A DNA stretch of 64,000 nucleotides from Echinicola marina (GCF_020463795.1 NZ_CP080025.1:2787501-2851500), one strand, 5' to 3'. Shown: positions 44,491 to 55,866, numbered from the stretch's first letter. The notes: generated from the sequence alone by a model not told the origin. Program-made: numbers and translations.

Positions 44491-45810
44491 TTAGTGTTTT
44501 TCGTATATTGTTTCAGGTTCTAAAACCTCAACAGTGCCCTTTTCATTGATCTCGTTTAGGGTGACTCTTTTAATTTCATTGATTAGCAAAGGATCGTATT
44601 TGGCGGAAACTCGAATGTAATTTTCAGTAAACCCATGCATTTTGCCGTCTTCTATGTCCTCTTCAAACAAGACATCAGATGTTTGTCCGAGGTTTTCTTC
44701 ATAGAACTTACGCTTTTTCTTTTCAGAGAGAATTCTGAGCATTTTACTGCGCTCATGTCTTGTTTTCATAGGGACGACTTCCTCCATTTCAGTGGCTCTT
44801 GTATTGGCTCTTTCTGAATAAGTGAAAACATGTAGGTAACTTACTGGTAATTCATTTAGGAAATTATAGGTTTCCAAGAATAATTCATCTGTTTCCCCCG
44901 GGAATCCGACGATGACATCTACTCCTATACAGCAATGAGGCATAAGGGATTTGATTTTGGTAACCCTGTCCACATAAAGCTCTCTTAAATATCTCCTGCC
45001 CATTTTTCTCAATATGGTATTACTGCCTGATTGTAATGGGATGTGAAAATGCGGTACAAATCGCTTAGATCTAGAGACGAATTCAATTATTTCATTGGTA
45101 AGCAAGTTAGGCTCAATAGATGAAATCCTGAATCGATCTATTCCTTCGATGTCATCTAAAGCAATGACCAGATCAGAGAATTTTTCTTTTCTTTTTCCAT
45201 TTTGGATACCAAAGTCGCCAATGTTTACTCCAGTCAATACCACTTCTTTAACATCTGTTTCAGCGATCTCACTGGCAGATGTTAAAATATTATCAATTGC
45301 ATCACTACGGCTTTTTCCTCTAGCTAGTGGGATTGTACAAAAGGCACATCCATAATTGCAGCCGTCTTGAACCTTAAGGAAGGTTCTTGTACGATCATGC
45401 ATGGAATAAGCGTTATTAAAGGCAGTAGCTTCTTGGATTTCTGAAGCGAGTACCTTGGTTTCTTGTTCCTTGGCAAAACCATCAAGTAACTCAATAAGCC
45501 TGAATTTCTCGGCTGCCCCTAAGACAGCATCTACACCTTTGATTTCGGAAATCTCTTTAGGTTTTAATTGGGCATAGCAGCCAATAATGGTCACATAGGA
45601 GTTAGGAGATATTTTTTTAGCTTCCTTGACGATCTTTTTACATTTTTTGTCGGCATTTTCTGTTACCGAGCATGTATTAATGATAAATATGTCAGGATTA
45701 TCCTCGAATCCCACTTTTTTATAGCCCTTTTCCTCAAATTGACGGCTAATAGTGGAGGTTTCTGAATAATTCAGCTTACAACCCAACGTATAAAATGCTA
45801 CCTTTTTCAA
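44491..45810 (-). CDS. mtaB: tRNA t6A37 methylthiotransferase
   Basis: 439 residues. Starts with TTG (KKVAFYTLGCKLNYSE), the family's usual beginning, so this non-ATG start is likely real. The N-terminal UPF0004 domain has Cys residues at CKLN, NTCSVTENADKKC and GCYAQ; the radical SAM motif is DGCNYGCAFCTIPLARGKSRS. A TRAM domain occupies the end. It adds a methylthio group to t6A37 to give ms2t6A. The length and the CNYGCAFC motif separate it from the related MiaB at 60.9-62.4 kb. Confidence 0.93.
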   Translation of the reverse strand: MKKVAFYTLGCKLNYSETSTISRQFEEKGYKKVGFEDNPDIFIINTCSVTENADKKCKKIVKEAKKISPNSYVTIIGCYAQLKPKEISEIKGVDAVLGAAEKFRLIELLDGFAKEQETKVLASEIQEATAFNNAYSMHDRTRTFLKVQDGCNYGCAFCTIPLARGKSRSDAIDNILTSASEIAETDVKEVVLTGVNIGDFGIQNGKRKEKFSDLVIALDDIEGIDRFRISSIEPNLLTNEIIEFVSRSKRFVPHFHIPLQSGSNTILRKMGRRYLRELYVDRVTKIKSLMPHCCIGVDVIVGFPGETDELFLETYNFLNELPVSYLHVFTYSERANTRATEMEEVVPMKTRHERSKMLRILSEKKKRKFYEENLGQTSDVLFEEDIEDGKMHGFTENYIRVSAKYDPLLINEIKRVTLNEINEKGTVEVLEPETIYEKH

Positions 45811-46011
45811 ACCTAACCTAATGTGTGTTTTTCAATGAGATGCAAATTTAAGTATATTATTTCAGATTGCAATTTCTGGTTCATTCTGAGGAATTTGCGC
45901 TAAAACAGTGGGTTTCGTGTTGATTTGAAGCTTTTTTTTGTGAAATAATGTGTTTTTTACAAGGATTGGCTCAAAAAAATACGATTTTTCTTTTTATTTC
46001 AGATTTTTGCG

Positions 46012-46019
46012 TATCTTCG
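46012..46019 (+). promoter_or_regulatory. Possible minus-7 box of glnN
   Basis: TATCTTCG is one base from TAnnTTTG, 29 bases before the glnN ATG. No TTG lies at a suitable distance, so confidence is low. Confidence 0.3.
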
Positions 46020-46048
46020 CTACTGTTTTTAAACCACATTATTAAAAC

Positions 46049-48211
46049 ATGGCGACTTTACGACAAAAATCATTAATGATGGTGCAGTCAAGAGAGCAAG
46101 TGTCTTTTGAAGCTCCGTCTCACAAAATTTCTGATTATTATGGTTCTGAGGTTTTCGGTTTGACCGAAATGAAAGAATCATTAGCTCCAACCGTATACAA
46201 AAAGGTTAGCGAGGCGATTGAAAAAGGATCTAAAATAGATTCCTCAAGTGCAGAAGAAGTAGCTACCGCTGTTAAAGCTTGGGCTTTATCAAAAGGGGTA
46301 ACTCATTACACTCACTGGTTCCAGCCATTGACTGGTTCTACTGCAGAGAAGCATGATACTTTCTTTGATGCACACGGTGGGATTGAGAAATTTAAAGGTT
46401 CAGCTTTAGTTCAGCAGGAGCCAGATGCCTCTTCTTTCCCAAATGGTGGTATCAGAACTACATTTGAAGCCAGAGGTTATACTGCATGGGATCCTAGTTC
46501 TCCAATGTTCATCTTTGAGAACACCCTTTGCATCCCAACGATTTTTGTTTCTTATACAGGTGAAGCGCTTGATTATAAGACTCCTTTATTGAAGTCAGTA
46601 GATGCAGTGAGCTCTGCAGCTGCTCAGATTTGTCAATTGTTTGATAGAAATGTGAAGAAGGTAACGCCTTCTTTGGGTGTTGAGCAAGAGTACTTTGTTA
46701 TTGACAAAGCACTTTACGCTGCAAGACCTGATTTGGTGATGTCTGGTAGAACTGTATTTGGCCACAACCCTGCTAGGGGTCAACAATTGGATGATCACTA
46801 CTTTGGTTCTATCCCAAGTAGGGTGAAAGCATTCATGAAGCACTTTGAGATTGAGGCTTGGAAATTGGGTATCCCTGTTTCTACTCGTCACAATGAAGTA
46901 GCTCCAGGTCAGTTTGAGGTAGCTCCAGTATTTGAAGAAATGAATAAGGCTACTGATCATAACCAATTATTGATGGACATGATGGACAAGGTTGCTGATC
47001 AGCATGACTTGAAAGTCTTGTTCCATGAGAAGCCGTTTGCCGGACTTAACGGTAGTGGTAAGCACAACAACTGGTCTTTGATCACTGATTCAGGTGTGAA
47101 CTTGTTCCAGCCAAGCAATTCTGCTAGAGAGAATCTTCAGTTCTTGACTTTCTTGATAGCTACTATCAAGTCTGTTTATGACCACGCTGATTTGTTAAGA
47201 GCAAGTATTGCTTCTGCAGGTAACGACTTTAGACTTGGTGCTAACGAAGCTCCTCCAGCGATTATTTCTGTATTCTTGGGTTCTACCTTGACAGAAGTAT
47301 TGGACGAACTTGAGAAAAACGGTAACATCAAGATTGAGAAAGGTGATAACATGTATATGAAATTAGGTATCAACAAGATTCCTGAAATCATATTGGACAA
47401 CACCGATAGAAACAGAACATCTCCATTTGCCTTCACTGGTAACAAGTTTGAATTCAGAGCTGTAGGTTCTTCTTCAAACGTTGCTGGTCCAATGACTGCT
47501 CTTAACGTGATCGTGGCGGATACTCTTCGTCAGATGGCCAAAGACATTCAGGCAGAAATCGATAAAGGTAACGAGAAGAAAATCGCTATCGTTAATGTAT
47601 TGAGGCAATACATCAAAGACAGTAAGAAAGTACGTTTCGAAGGAGACGGTTACTCTGAAGAGTGGGAGAAAGAAGCTGAGAAAAGAGGTCTTTCTAACTT
47701 GAAGAGCACTCCATTCGCTTTGGACGTTCTTTTGAGAAAAGAAACTGCTGATCTTTACGAAAGACATAGTGTATTGAATGAAACTGAACTTCATGCAAGG
47801 CATGAGATCAGATTGGAGAACTATATCATGAAGGTTCAGATTGAATCTCGTGTTATGGGGGACTTGGCATTGAACCATATCATTCCAACTGCTATTCAGT
47901 ACCAAAACAAGTTGATCGAAAACGCTAACGGTCTTAAAGGTCTTGGTTTAGATGCCAAAGCTGTTGTGGAGACCATCAGTGAAATCAGTAAGCATATTTC
48001 TTCATTGAAAGATAATGTTCTAGCGATGATCGATGCTAGAAGAACATTAAACAAAGAGGAGGATATTGCTAAGAGAGCTAAAGGTTATAGCACAGAAGTG
48101 AAAGATGCTTACTTCGACAAAATCAGATATTCTGCTGATAAGCTTGAATTGTTTGTTGATGATGAGTACTGGCCATTGGCTAAATACAGAGAGATGTTAT
48201 TCTTGAAATAA
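46049..48211 (+). CDS. glnN: Type III glutamine synthetase
   Basis: 720 residues, the length of GSIII rather than the 470 of GSI. Family landmarks: GVTHYTHWFQPLTGSTAEKHD near residue 80-100, the GSIII N-terminal region, SLGVEQEYFVIDK (metal-binding Glu), ARGQQLDDHYFGSIP, EVAPGQFEVAPVFEE, FHEKPFAGLNGSGKHNNWSL and RTSPFAFTGNKFEFRAVGSSS. It makes glutamine from glutamate and ammonia. Codon use (frequent AAC, GGT, AAG) looks more biased than in its neighbours, as for groEL, suggesting high expression. It stands alone with its own terminator. Confidence 0.97.
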   Translation: MATLRQKSLMMVQSREQVSFEAPSHKISDYYGSEVFGLTEMKESLAPTVYKKVSEAIEKGSKIDSSSAEEVATAVKAWALSKGVTHYTHWFQPLTGSTAEKHDTFFDAHGGIEKFKGSALVQQEPDASSFPNGGIRTTFEARGYTAWDPSSPMFIFENTLCIPTIFVSYTGEALDYKTPLLKSVDAVSSAAAQICQLFDRNVKKVTPSLGVEQEYFVIDKALYAARPDLVMSGRTVFGHNPARGQQLDDHYFGSIPSRVKAFMKHFEIEAWKLGIPVSTRHNEVAPGQFEVAPVFEEMNKATDHNQLLMDMMDKVADQHDLKVLFHEKPFAGLNGSGKHNNWSLITDSGVNLFQPSNSARENLQFLTFLIATIKSVYDHADLLRASIASAGNDFRLGANEAPPAIISVFLGSTLTEVLDELEKNGNIKIEKGDNMYMKLGINKIPEIILDNTDRNRTSPFAFTGNKFEFRAVGSSSNVAGPMTALNVIVADTLRQMAKDIQAEIDKGNEKKIAIVNVLRQYIKDSKKVRFEGDGYSEEWEKEAEKRGLSNLKSTPFALDVLLRKETADLYERHSVLNETELHARHEIRLENYIMKVQIESRVMGDLALNHIIPTAIQYQNKLIENANGLKGLGLDAKAVVETISEISKHISSLKDNVLAMIDARRTLNKEEDIAKRAKGYSTEVKDAYFDKIRYSADKLELFVDDEYWPLAKYREMLFLK

Positions 48212-48235
48212 GGTGATGTCAGAATAGATAATAAG

Positions 48236-48261
48236 AAAGCCGGGTTTTGCCCGGCTTTTTT
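48236..48261. terminator. Terminator after glnN, shared with the convergent gene
   Basis: Arms AAAGCCGGG and CCCGGCTTTTTT around a TTTTG loop, followed by a T run; it overlaps the stop codon of the leftward creatininase-family gene. Confidence 0.88.
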
Positions 48262-49022
48262 CATTCGTATGGATCGTATTGGTTGAGCTCAGCCAATTCT
48301 ATAAATAGTTCGGATACTTTTTCGGTTACATCTTTGAAGTATTTTTCACCTTTTTCTTTTGAGGAAAGTTTTGGGTTACCGATTCCAGTGTCCTTGGTTA
48401 CTCGGCTCCATTTTCTTTCTGACCAAGCCCATCCTTCACGGATTCCTTTTACCAATGATTTTCTTTCTTCACCTAGCCCGGCCTCATCCAGTGGACGGAC
48501 CAAATTGGGATGTAAGTGCATGATTAAGCTTGTTTCCATTTCGTCTGCATGGTCTCCTTCATGCTCAAAGTATTCTGATTTATCCAGGGCTTTAAACCAA
48601 TTGCAGCTTGAGAAAAACATGTCTGGATATTTGAGTCCCAATTCCCTTAAGATAGTTTTAAAATCATTTCCACCATGACTGTTTAAGATGAGTAGTTTTC
48701 TGACTTTTTGTCTATGGAGAACTTCTGCCAAATCATTGATAATGGCCAGTTGGGTACTTGGATTGAAGTTCATGTCAAGGAATATGTCTGCCTGTCCTGT
48801 ATTTACCCCATATGGAATCGTGGGGAGAATCATTATTTTGGCTCCTCTTTCGTAGGCGATTCTCCCTGCTTCTTCAGCAATGGCATCGGCCTCATAGATA
48901 TCTGTTCCGTAAGGTAGGTGGTAGTTGTGAGCTTCTGTCGCGCCCCATGGTAGTATGGCCAAATCTATCATGGCATCTTTTAAATCTTTCCAGTTTGCTT
49001 CAGCAAGCATGTATGGTCTCAT
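48261..49022 (-). CDS. Creatininase family protein (metal-dependent amidohydrolase)
   Basis: 253 residues from ATG 49022 (RPYMLAEANWKDLKDA); 43 further residues of the longer frame do not fit the family. Metal-binding residues are in LPWGATEAHNYHLPYGTDIY (Glu, His, Asp), LNSHGGND (His) and EGDHADEMETSLIM (Glu). The family includes creatinine amidohydrolase, the riboflavin/F420 enzyme ArfB and MftE. No pathway genes are adjacent, so the substrate is unknown. Confidence 0.88.
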   Translation of the reverse strand: MRPYMLAEANWKDLKDAMIDLAILPWGATEAHNYHLPYGTDIYEADAIAEEAGRIAYERGAKIMILPTIPYGVNTGQADIFLDMNFNPSTQLAIINDLAEVLHRQKVRKLLILNSHGGNDFKTILRELGLKYPDMFFSSCNWFKALDKSEYFEHEGDHADEMETSLIMHLHPNLVRPLDEAGLGEERKSLVKGIREGWAWSERKWSRVTKDTGIGNPKLSSKEKGEKYFKDVTEKVSELFIELAELNQYDPYE

Positions 49023-49308
49023 AGGCAATTTTGATGGTTTTTGAGATGGATTTATTTTAAAGAATGTATTTTTGGTTCTGTTTATATTTAAAAAGGAGAA
49101 ATATGGATCGATCACCAATCCATTTTCATAATATAATAATTTATTGTTCAAATTTTTAATGCCAAGAGGGGATTTTGGATTCTTAGCCCTATTTTTCTTT
49201 TTATGGTAAATGTTTACGTATTTAATAAATCTTTTATAAAAATTTTAATTATCAAATAAAAGTTGTAGATTTATTTTCTTGAATAATTGCCCTGAATTAG
49301 CGAGACCA
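49023..49308. other. Divergent spacer between creatininase-family and fucosidase genes
   Basis: 286 AT-rich bases. The only candidate signal for the rightward gene is TAGATTTA near 49267, one mismatch from TAnnTTTG. Nothing else was recognised. Confidence 0.5.
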
Positions 49309-50763
49309 ATGAGTATCAGAAAAAGAATAATTACTTTATCATCACTATTTGCAGGTATTTGCCTGTTGGGACAAACAGTATTGGCTCAACAAGATAACTT
49401 GCATCGCCAATCTTCTGTGTATGAGGCTCCAAAAGATCCTTTGGTGGTAGAGAAGCTAGAAGAATGGCAAGATTTGAAGTTTGGGATGATCATTCATTGG
49501 GGATTGTATGCGGTTCCTGGTATGATAGAATCATGGGCACTTTGTTCTGAAGACTGGATCAATAGAGATAGTACTTTTACTTATAATGGATTTAAGGATT
49601 GGTACTGGGGCTTGAAGGATCAATTTAATCCAGTTGATTTTGACCCTGACCAATGGGCAGATGCAGCCGAAGCTGCCGGAATGAAATATTTGGTTTTTAC
49701 AACCAAGCATCATGACGGTTTTAATATGTTTGATACCCAACAAACTGACTATAAGATCTCAGATGGGCCTTTCAAAAACAATCCAAAATCTGACGTAGCC
49801 AAATATGTGTTTGAGGCTTTCAGGAAAAAAGACTTTATGATCGGGGCTTATTTTTCTAAGCCTGACTGGCATTCCCAGTATTACTGGTGGTCACGATATG
49901 CAACACCAGACCGCAATAATAATTACGATATTAGGAAGCATCCTTGGAGGTGGAATAAGTTTAAGGAATTCACCTTCAATCAGATCAGTGAGTTGATGCA
50001 TGGATATGGCGATATAGATATTCTTTGGTTAGATGGTGGATGGGTAAGGCCTTTGGAAACGGTGAATGATGAAGTGAGGGCTTGGGGAGCAAGGATACCA
50101 GAGTGGAGCCAGGATATTAATATGCCAAAAATTGCTGAGATGGCAAGGGAGGCTCAACCGGGTTTAATCATGGTAGATAGGACTGTCCATGGAGCTTATG
50201 AGAACTATCAGACGCCTGAACAAAGTGTTCCAGAAAGTAAAATTGATAATCCTTGGGAGTCCTGTATGACCTTAGGCCATGCTTGGGGTTATGTACCCAA
50301 CCAAAAGTATAAATCGGTAACGAAGGTTGTACATACATTAGTTGAAGTGGTTGCGAAGGGTGGAAGTTTATTATTAGGAGTGGGCCCAACTCCAGAGGGG
50401 TTGATACCGGATGAGGATGTGAAGCGATTGAAGGGAATAGGCGACTGGCTTGATGTAAATGGTAAAGCGATTTATGGAACTAGAACGGTAGACTTCTATC
50501 AGGATGTGGATGTTTATTTTACTCAAAATGTAGATACCGGGAAAAGATATGCTATTAAGTTGATCGGAGAAGGAGAAGAAATTCCTGATTTGATTACTTG
50601 GTCTTCCGAGCAGCCTGTTAAAGGAAATAAGGTTACCTTATTGGATGGTGGTAAGAGATTAAGTGTCAAAAAAGATCAAGATGAATTACAAGTGAAAATA
50701 TCAAATTCAGTAAAACATAGAATAAAGCAACAAGAAGCCTTGGTTTTTGAATTTGAGAATTAA
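49309..50763 (+). CDS. Secreted alpha-L-fucosidase (GH29)
   Basis: 484 residues from ATG 49309, which gives a signal peptide (SIRKRIITLSSLFAGICLL, cleavage after VLA). The GH29 barrel contains WQDLKFGMIIHWGLYAVPG, MKYLVFTTKHHDGFNMFDT and the nucleophile segment YGDIDILWLDGGW with the catalytic-type Asp near residue 240. A short C-terminal beta domain follows. It removes alpha-L-fucose from glycans such as algal fucans, in the periplasm or outside. No SusCD pair or other glycoside hydrolases are adjacent, so it is not in a clear polysaccharide utilisation locus. rfbA follows after a terminator. Confidence 0.93.
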   Translation: MSIRKRIITLSSLFAGICLLGQTVLAQQDNLHRQSSVYEAPKDPLVVEKLEEWQDLKFGMIIHWGLYAVPGMIESWALCSEDWINRDSTFTYNGFKDWYWGLKDQFNPVDFDPDQWADAAEAAGMKYLVFTTKHHDGFNMFDTQQTDYKISDGPFKNNPKSDVAKYVFEAFRKKDFMIGAYFSKPDWHSQYYWWSRYATPDRNNNYDIRKHPWRWNKFKEFTFNQISELMHGYGDIDILWLDGGWVRPLETVNDEVRAWGARIPEWSQDINMPKIAEMAREAQPGLIMVDRTVHGAYENYQTPEQSVPESKIDNPWESCMTLGHAWGYVPNQKYKSVTKVVHTLVEVVAKGGSLLLGVGPTPEGLIPDEDVKRLKGIGDWLDVNGKAIYGTRTVDFYQDVDVYFTQNVDTGKRYAIKLIGEGEEIPDLITWSSEQPVKGNKVTLLDGGKRLSVKKDQDELQVKISNSVKHRIKQQEALVFEFEN

Positions 50764-50782
50764 TAAAAATATTTATTAGGGT

Positions 50783-50821
50783 CAAAGCCTGGGGGGAAGG
50801 ATTCCCTTCGGGCTTTTTTTT
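50783..50821 (+). terminator. Terminator after the fucosidase gene
   Basis: Imperfect stem (AAGCCT with GGGCTT, and GGGAA with TTCCC) followed by eight T. Confidence 0.7.
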
Positions 50822-50921
50822 GACTACTATGGTGAGTTGGCTTATTGTTTGATTATTGAAGTCCAAATTTAATATTTGGTAAACAAGCCTTATCTTAGCG
50901 ATTAGAAGAAAGATTTTTAAT

Positions 50922-51779
50922 ATGAAGGGGATTATTCTTGCCGGGGGATCCGGAACACGTCTTTATCCATTAACTATTGCTGTAAGTAAGCAATTAATGC
51001 CAGTGTATGATAAGCCGATGATTTATTATCCTTTGTCTGTCTTGATGATGGCCGGAATAAACGAGATATTGATTATCACGACTCCAGAGGATTCTGAAGC
51101 CTTTCAAAAACTGTTGGGGGATGGATCTCATCTGGGATGTAAATTTTCATTTGCTATACAGCCCAAACCAGAAGGGCTTGCTCAGGCTTTTGTGATTGGT
51201 GAGGAATTCATTGGTGATGACAAGGTGGCTCTCATATTGGGTGATAATATATTCTATGGCTCAGGATTACAGGAGACCTTAATGAAGCATACAAATCCGG
51301 AAGGAGGGGTAGTTTTTGCTTATCATGTTAACGACCCACAACGTTATGGTGTCGTGCAATTTGATGAGGAGCAAAAGGCGATTAGTATTGAGGAAAAACC
51401 GGAAAAGCCAAAGTCTAATTATGCTGTTCCTGGTCTTTATTTTTATGATAATAGGGTGGTAGAGATCGCAAAAAATATTAAGCCCAGTTCTCGTGGTGAG
51501 TTGGAGATTACGGATGTCAATAATGTTTATCTTAAAGAGGAGAAGTTAAGTGTTGGGATATTGAGCCGTGGGACTGCTTGGTTGGATACGGGTACCCATC
51601 AGTCCTTATTGCAAGCGGCTCAATTTGTGGAAGTAATTGAAGAGCGGCAAGGACTTAAAATTGGCTGTGTGGAAGAGGTGGCTTATAGGAAAGGTTTTAT
51701 CAATAAGGAGCAGTTGTTAAAATTGGCCAGTGAGTTGGGTAAAAGTGGTTATGGTGTTTATTTGAAAAGGTTGGTTTAA
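50922..51779 (+). CDS. rfbA: Glucose-1-phosphate thymidylyltransferase
   Basis: 285 residues, normal for RmlA. Nucleotide-binding start [16 protein letters not shown], then [21 protein letters not shown], the metal Asp in [10 protein letters not shown], and [21 protein letters not shown]. It makes dTDP-glucose, the substrate of RfbB, whose gene is 32 kb away. A box TATCTTAG at 50891 partly resembles the minus-7 motif. It stands apart from the other sugar genes, with an outer membrane protein gene converging on it. Confidence 0.96.
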   Translation: MKGIILAGGSGTRLYPLTIAVSKQLMPVYDKPMIYYPLSVLMMAGINEILIITTPEDSEAFQKLLGDGSHLGCKFSFAIQPKPEGLAQAFVIGEEFIGDDKVALILGDNIFYGSGLQETLMKHTNPEGGVVFAYHVNDPQRYGVVQFDEEQKAISIEEKPEKPKSNYAVPGLYFYDNRVVEIAKNIKPSSRGELEITDVNNVYLKEEKLSVGILSRGTAWLDTGTHQSLLQAAQFVEVIEERQGLKIGCVEEVAYRKGFINKEQLLKLASELGKSGYGVYLKRLV

Positions 51780-51787
51780 ATAATGAT

Positions 51788-52510
51788 TTAATTAGGTCTT
51801 TTTTTCCAGAAGGGGAAAGGAGAAAGATACCTTTTTACGAAGAACTGACCTTGAATAAGCATGTCGTTCGTAGTGTTTGAGCCTTCATTCCCATCGAGAT
51901 AATCAGAAAAAGTGCTTAAAAGTGTACCTTCAAATCCCAGGTCCCAATGGGGGCTGATACCCATGCTGGCCCCAATTCTAATCGGGATATAGATTGAGGT
52001 AGAGGTAGCGTCTTGAATCTGTACTTCGTTTGTTTTGGCAATTGCTTGTTCTCTAAAGACCATAATTATTCCCAATCCAAGTCCTCCATAGAAGTTGTAT
52101 TTTGGTCTTTCGATGTGTGAATCATAAACAGAGAGGTAAAATTCGGGCATTAAATCAAGGGTGTAAGCGTTTCCCGAAAAAGCATAGGCTTTGTTTTCTT
52201 CACCCCATTGTATGGCCAGATCAGGGATATAATCCAGGTTACTGGAAACAGGCTGAAAACCAAACGTGCCTCTTAAGTTGGTTCTTCTTGATATTTTGGA
52301 TGCTAGACCAAGGCTGAAGGCTGGGAAAATTGGGAATTCAAAATTTCTGTATGGACCTCCATTATCTGCATATATTGATGCGGGCCCTATTCCTAAGTGG
52401 GCAGAATACTTTCGGGGTGTTTTTTCGATATAGAAGTTTTGGGCACCAGAAAATTGGCTTGATATCAGAAAAAAAATAAAACTGAGGGACAATAATTTCT
52501 TGCTGATCAT
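51788..52510 (-). CDS. Outer membrane beta-barrel protein of unknown function
   Basis: 240 residues with a signal peptide (ISKKLLSLSFIFFLISSQFSG, cleavage after GAQ region). The mature part has eight or so alternating amphipathic strands (YSAHLGIGPASIYADNG, YNFYGGLGLGIIMVF, IRIGASMGISPHWDLGFEG) and ends in an aromatic strand, like small PorT/OmpW-like barrels. Specific function unknown. Its stop is 8 bases from the convergent rfbA stop. Confidence 0.78.
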   Translation of the reverse strand: MISKKLLSLSFIFFLISSQFSGAQNFYIEKTPRKYSAHLGIGPASIYADNGGPYRNFEFPIFPAFSLGLASKISRRTNLRGTFGFQPVSSNLDYIPDLAIQWGEENKAYAFSGNAYTLDLMPEFYLSVYDSHIERPKYNFYGGLGLGIIMVFREQAIAKTNEVQIQDATSTSIYIPIRIGASMGISPHWDLGFEGTLLSTFSDYLDGNEGSNTTNDMLIQGQFFVKRYLSPFPFWKKRPN

Positions 52511-52690
52511 TTCTGGATTTTATGGCTTGGTTTACAATAGATTAGGTGTAATGTTAGGATAATAAAAACATTAGCAAGCATTGTACCATTTTTTGGTGTT
52601 GGAATAAATAACTTTGTTTTATGTGCTAATTTTAGTGTTAAGTATAGTTTTTGTTTAATACCTTTTCTATTTCATTTTAATGCCGAGAAT

Positions 52691-53074
52691 ATGCTTAATG
52701 GAATTCATCATATTGCCATAATTTGTTCAGATTATCCACAGTCAAAATGGTTTTATACTGAGGTTTTAGGCTTGAAGGTAGAACGGGAGGTGTTTAGGAG
52801 AGAGAGACAATCCTACAAGCTCGATTTATCTTTGAATGGTAAATATGTGATAGAGTTGTTCTCCTTTCCTGACCCGCCTAAAAGGTTATCAAGACCCGAG
52901 GCTTGTGGATTACGTCATTTGGCTTTTTCTGTGAAGGATTTGGATAAGACAGTTGATTTATTGGACAAAAAGGGAGTGGATACAGAAGAAATCAGGATTG
53001 ATGAATGGACAGGGAAAAGATTTGTCTTTTTTTCTGATCCAGACGGTTTGCCTATCGAATTTTATGAAATGTAG
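52691..53074 (+). CDS. VOC family protein (GloA2/YaeR-like)
   Basis: 127 residues, a glyoxalase/dioxygenase fold of two beta-alpha-beta-beta-beta modules. The metal ligand pattern is seen in GIHHIAIICSDYPQ (His), VIELFSF (Glu), LRHLAFSV (His) and GLPIEFYEM (Glu). SRPEACGLRHLAFSV is typical of the YaeR/GloA2 group, whose substrate is unknown. It is cytoplasmic. Stands alone, with a response regulator gene converging on it. Confidence 0.88.
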   Translation: MLNGIHHIAIICSDYPQSKWFYTEVLGLKVEREVFRRERQSYKLDLSLNGKYVIELFSFPDPPKRLSRPEACGLRHLAFSVKDLDKTVDLLDKKGVDTEEIRIDEWTGKRFVFFSDPDGLPIEFYEM

Positions 53075-53099
53075 GAAATATTGTAGAGGGGCAGAAAGT

Positions 53100-53495
53100 T
53101 CACCTGTCTTTGACGTGCTCAGGTATGATTTCGAAAAGCTTTTCGTTGGTTAAAGGTTTTTCAATGAAGCCTTTTACACATGTATATTCTTGGGATTTTT
53201 TTCTGTCCTGAAAATCAATAGAACTGGAGAGCATTAAAATAATATCATTTCTTTCCCGGCATTTTATTTCATATTGGTCCAAAAAATCCCAACCGTTCAT
53301 TACGGGCATGTTGATGTCCAAGAGTATGAGTAACTTTTTTTCTGTTCCAAGCTTGATGATTTTTTCCAGCGCAACTTCTGCTTCAAGAAACTCATCGACA
53401 TTAGCGCTTAGATTCGTTTTACCGATTAATCTTTTGTTGATGAGATTATTGATAGGGTCGTCATCTATTAAAACAATTGAATCAAATGAATACAT
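53100..53495 (-). CDS. Response regulator receiver protein
   Basis: 131 residues from ATG 53495. A single receiver domain: acidic cluster IVLIDDDPINN, phosphoacceptor Asp in LILLDINMPVMNGWDF, the Ser-rich switch MLSSSIDF and the Lys of FIEKPLT. This DDDPINN, short form is common in Bacteroidota and has no DNA-binding part, so output must be through partners. No kinase gene is adjacent. Distinct in sequence from the receivers at 7.9-9.1 kb. Confidence 0.92.
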   Translation of the reverse strand: MYSFDSIVLIDDDPINNLINKRLIGKTNLSANVDEFLEAEVALEKIIKLGTEKKLLILLDINMPVMNGWDFLDQYEIKCRERNDIILMLSSSIDFQDRKKSQEYTCVKGFIEKPLTNEKLFEIIPEHVKDR

Positions 53496-53622
53496 CAATC
53501 GTGCCTTATAATTTCATGGTTTACTATGCCAATTCAAGGTAAGATACAATTATATTTTAAGTTTTGAAAAATTATTGGATCGCTGATTTGTACTTTTTTA
53601 ATGTTGTTCCTTAGATATCCAG

Positions 53623-53657
53623 ACAAAAAAATAAGGGAACTGATTATCAGTCCCCTT
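53623..53657 (-). terminator. Terminator after groEL
   Basis: Arms AAGGGAACTGAT and ATCAGTCCCCTT with one G-U pair and no loop bases beyond the turn; a T run follows on the minus strand. Confidence 0.85.
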
Positions 53658-53689
53658 AAAATATATGTTTTCCAGTGTATGGAGGATGA

Positions 53690-55324
<1,635 letters not shown>

Positions 55325-55367
55325 TTACTTTTAATGTTTTGTTTGATTAAACTTTTAAAGTGGGGGG

Positions 55368-55646
55368 TTAGAGAATAGCAAAAATGTCTGATTCTCTCAT
55401 GATCAAATAGTCAGCACCTTCAACGGATAACTCAGTACCGGCATATTTGCCATAAAGTACAGTGTCACCTACTTTTACGGTAAGTGGTTCGTCCTTTTTA
55501 CCGTTTCCAACAGCTACTACAGTGCCTTTCTGTGGTTTTTCTTTGGCAGTGTCAGGAATATAAAGTCCAGATGCTGTTTTCTCTTCAGCTGCAGCAGGCT
55601 CAACTAGAACTCTATCTGCAAGCGGTTGGATGTTCACTTTTGACAT
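55368..55646 (-). CDS. groES: 10 kDa co-chaperonin GroES
   Basis: 92 residues. [34 protein letters not shown], with the mobile loop in the middle, and [14 protein letters not shown] are characteristic. It caps GroEL. It is the first gene of the leftward groESL operon. No CIRCE element (TTAGCACTC / GAGTGCTAA) was seen upstream, so HrcA control of the usual kind is not supported. Confidence 0.98.
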   Translation of the reverse strand: MSKVNIQPLADRVLVEPAAAEEKTASGLYIPDTAKEKPQKGTVVAVGNGKKDEPLTVKVGDTVLYGKYAGTELSVEGADYLIMRESDIFAIL

Positions 55647-55732
55647 AATCTTATTGTTTTTTTTAGGTTAGTTCTATGTTCTGAATGCCTCTATTACATT
55701 TCTTGTGCCAAGTGAAAAATCCATCAATTACA

Positions 55733-55800
55733 TGACAGAAAGTCGGAAAATAATGGAGAGGGGTGTCAGGTTTGACGCTTTGAAGTTGATCTTTCTGTCA
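55733..55800. repeat. Long-spaced inverted repeat between groES and the 55867 gene
   Basis: Arms TGACAGAAAG (55733-55742) and CTTTCTGTCA (55791-55800) are perfect reverse complements with 48 bases between them, in the 220-base divergent spacer. The right arm overlaps CAATTTTG, one mismatch from TAnnTTTG. A shared operator or looping site is possible. Confidence 0.4.
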
Positions 55801-55866
55801 ATTTTGCTTTTTTGAAATTCGCTTCTATGTCAGTTTTTTATTAAATTTTATAAAACTATATCCTCT

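Noticed and set aside
45808-45815. TAGGTTTG box on the minus strand at the start of mtaB
   Set aside because: It overlaps the start codon itself, so as a minus-7 box it would place the transcript inside the gene; probably coincidence.
55696-55710. Sigma-54 promoter for groES
   Set aside because: TGGCAC fits the minus-24 element, but the minus-12 element reads ATGT instead of TTGC; kept only as a remark.
55647-55866. CIRCE/HrcA operator before groES
   Set aside because: No TTAGCACTC-N9-GAGTGCTAA is present.
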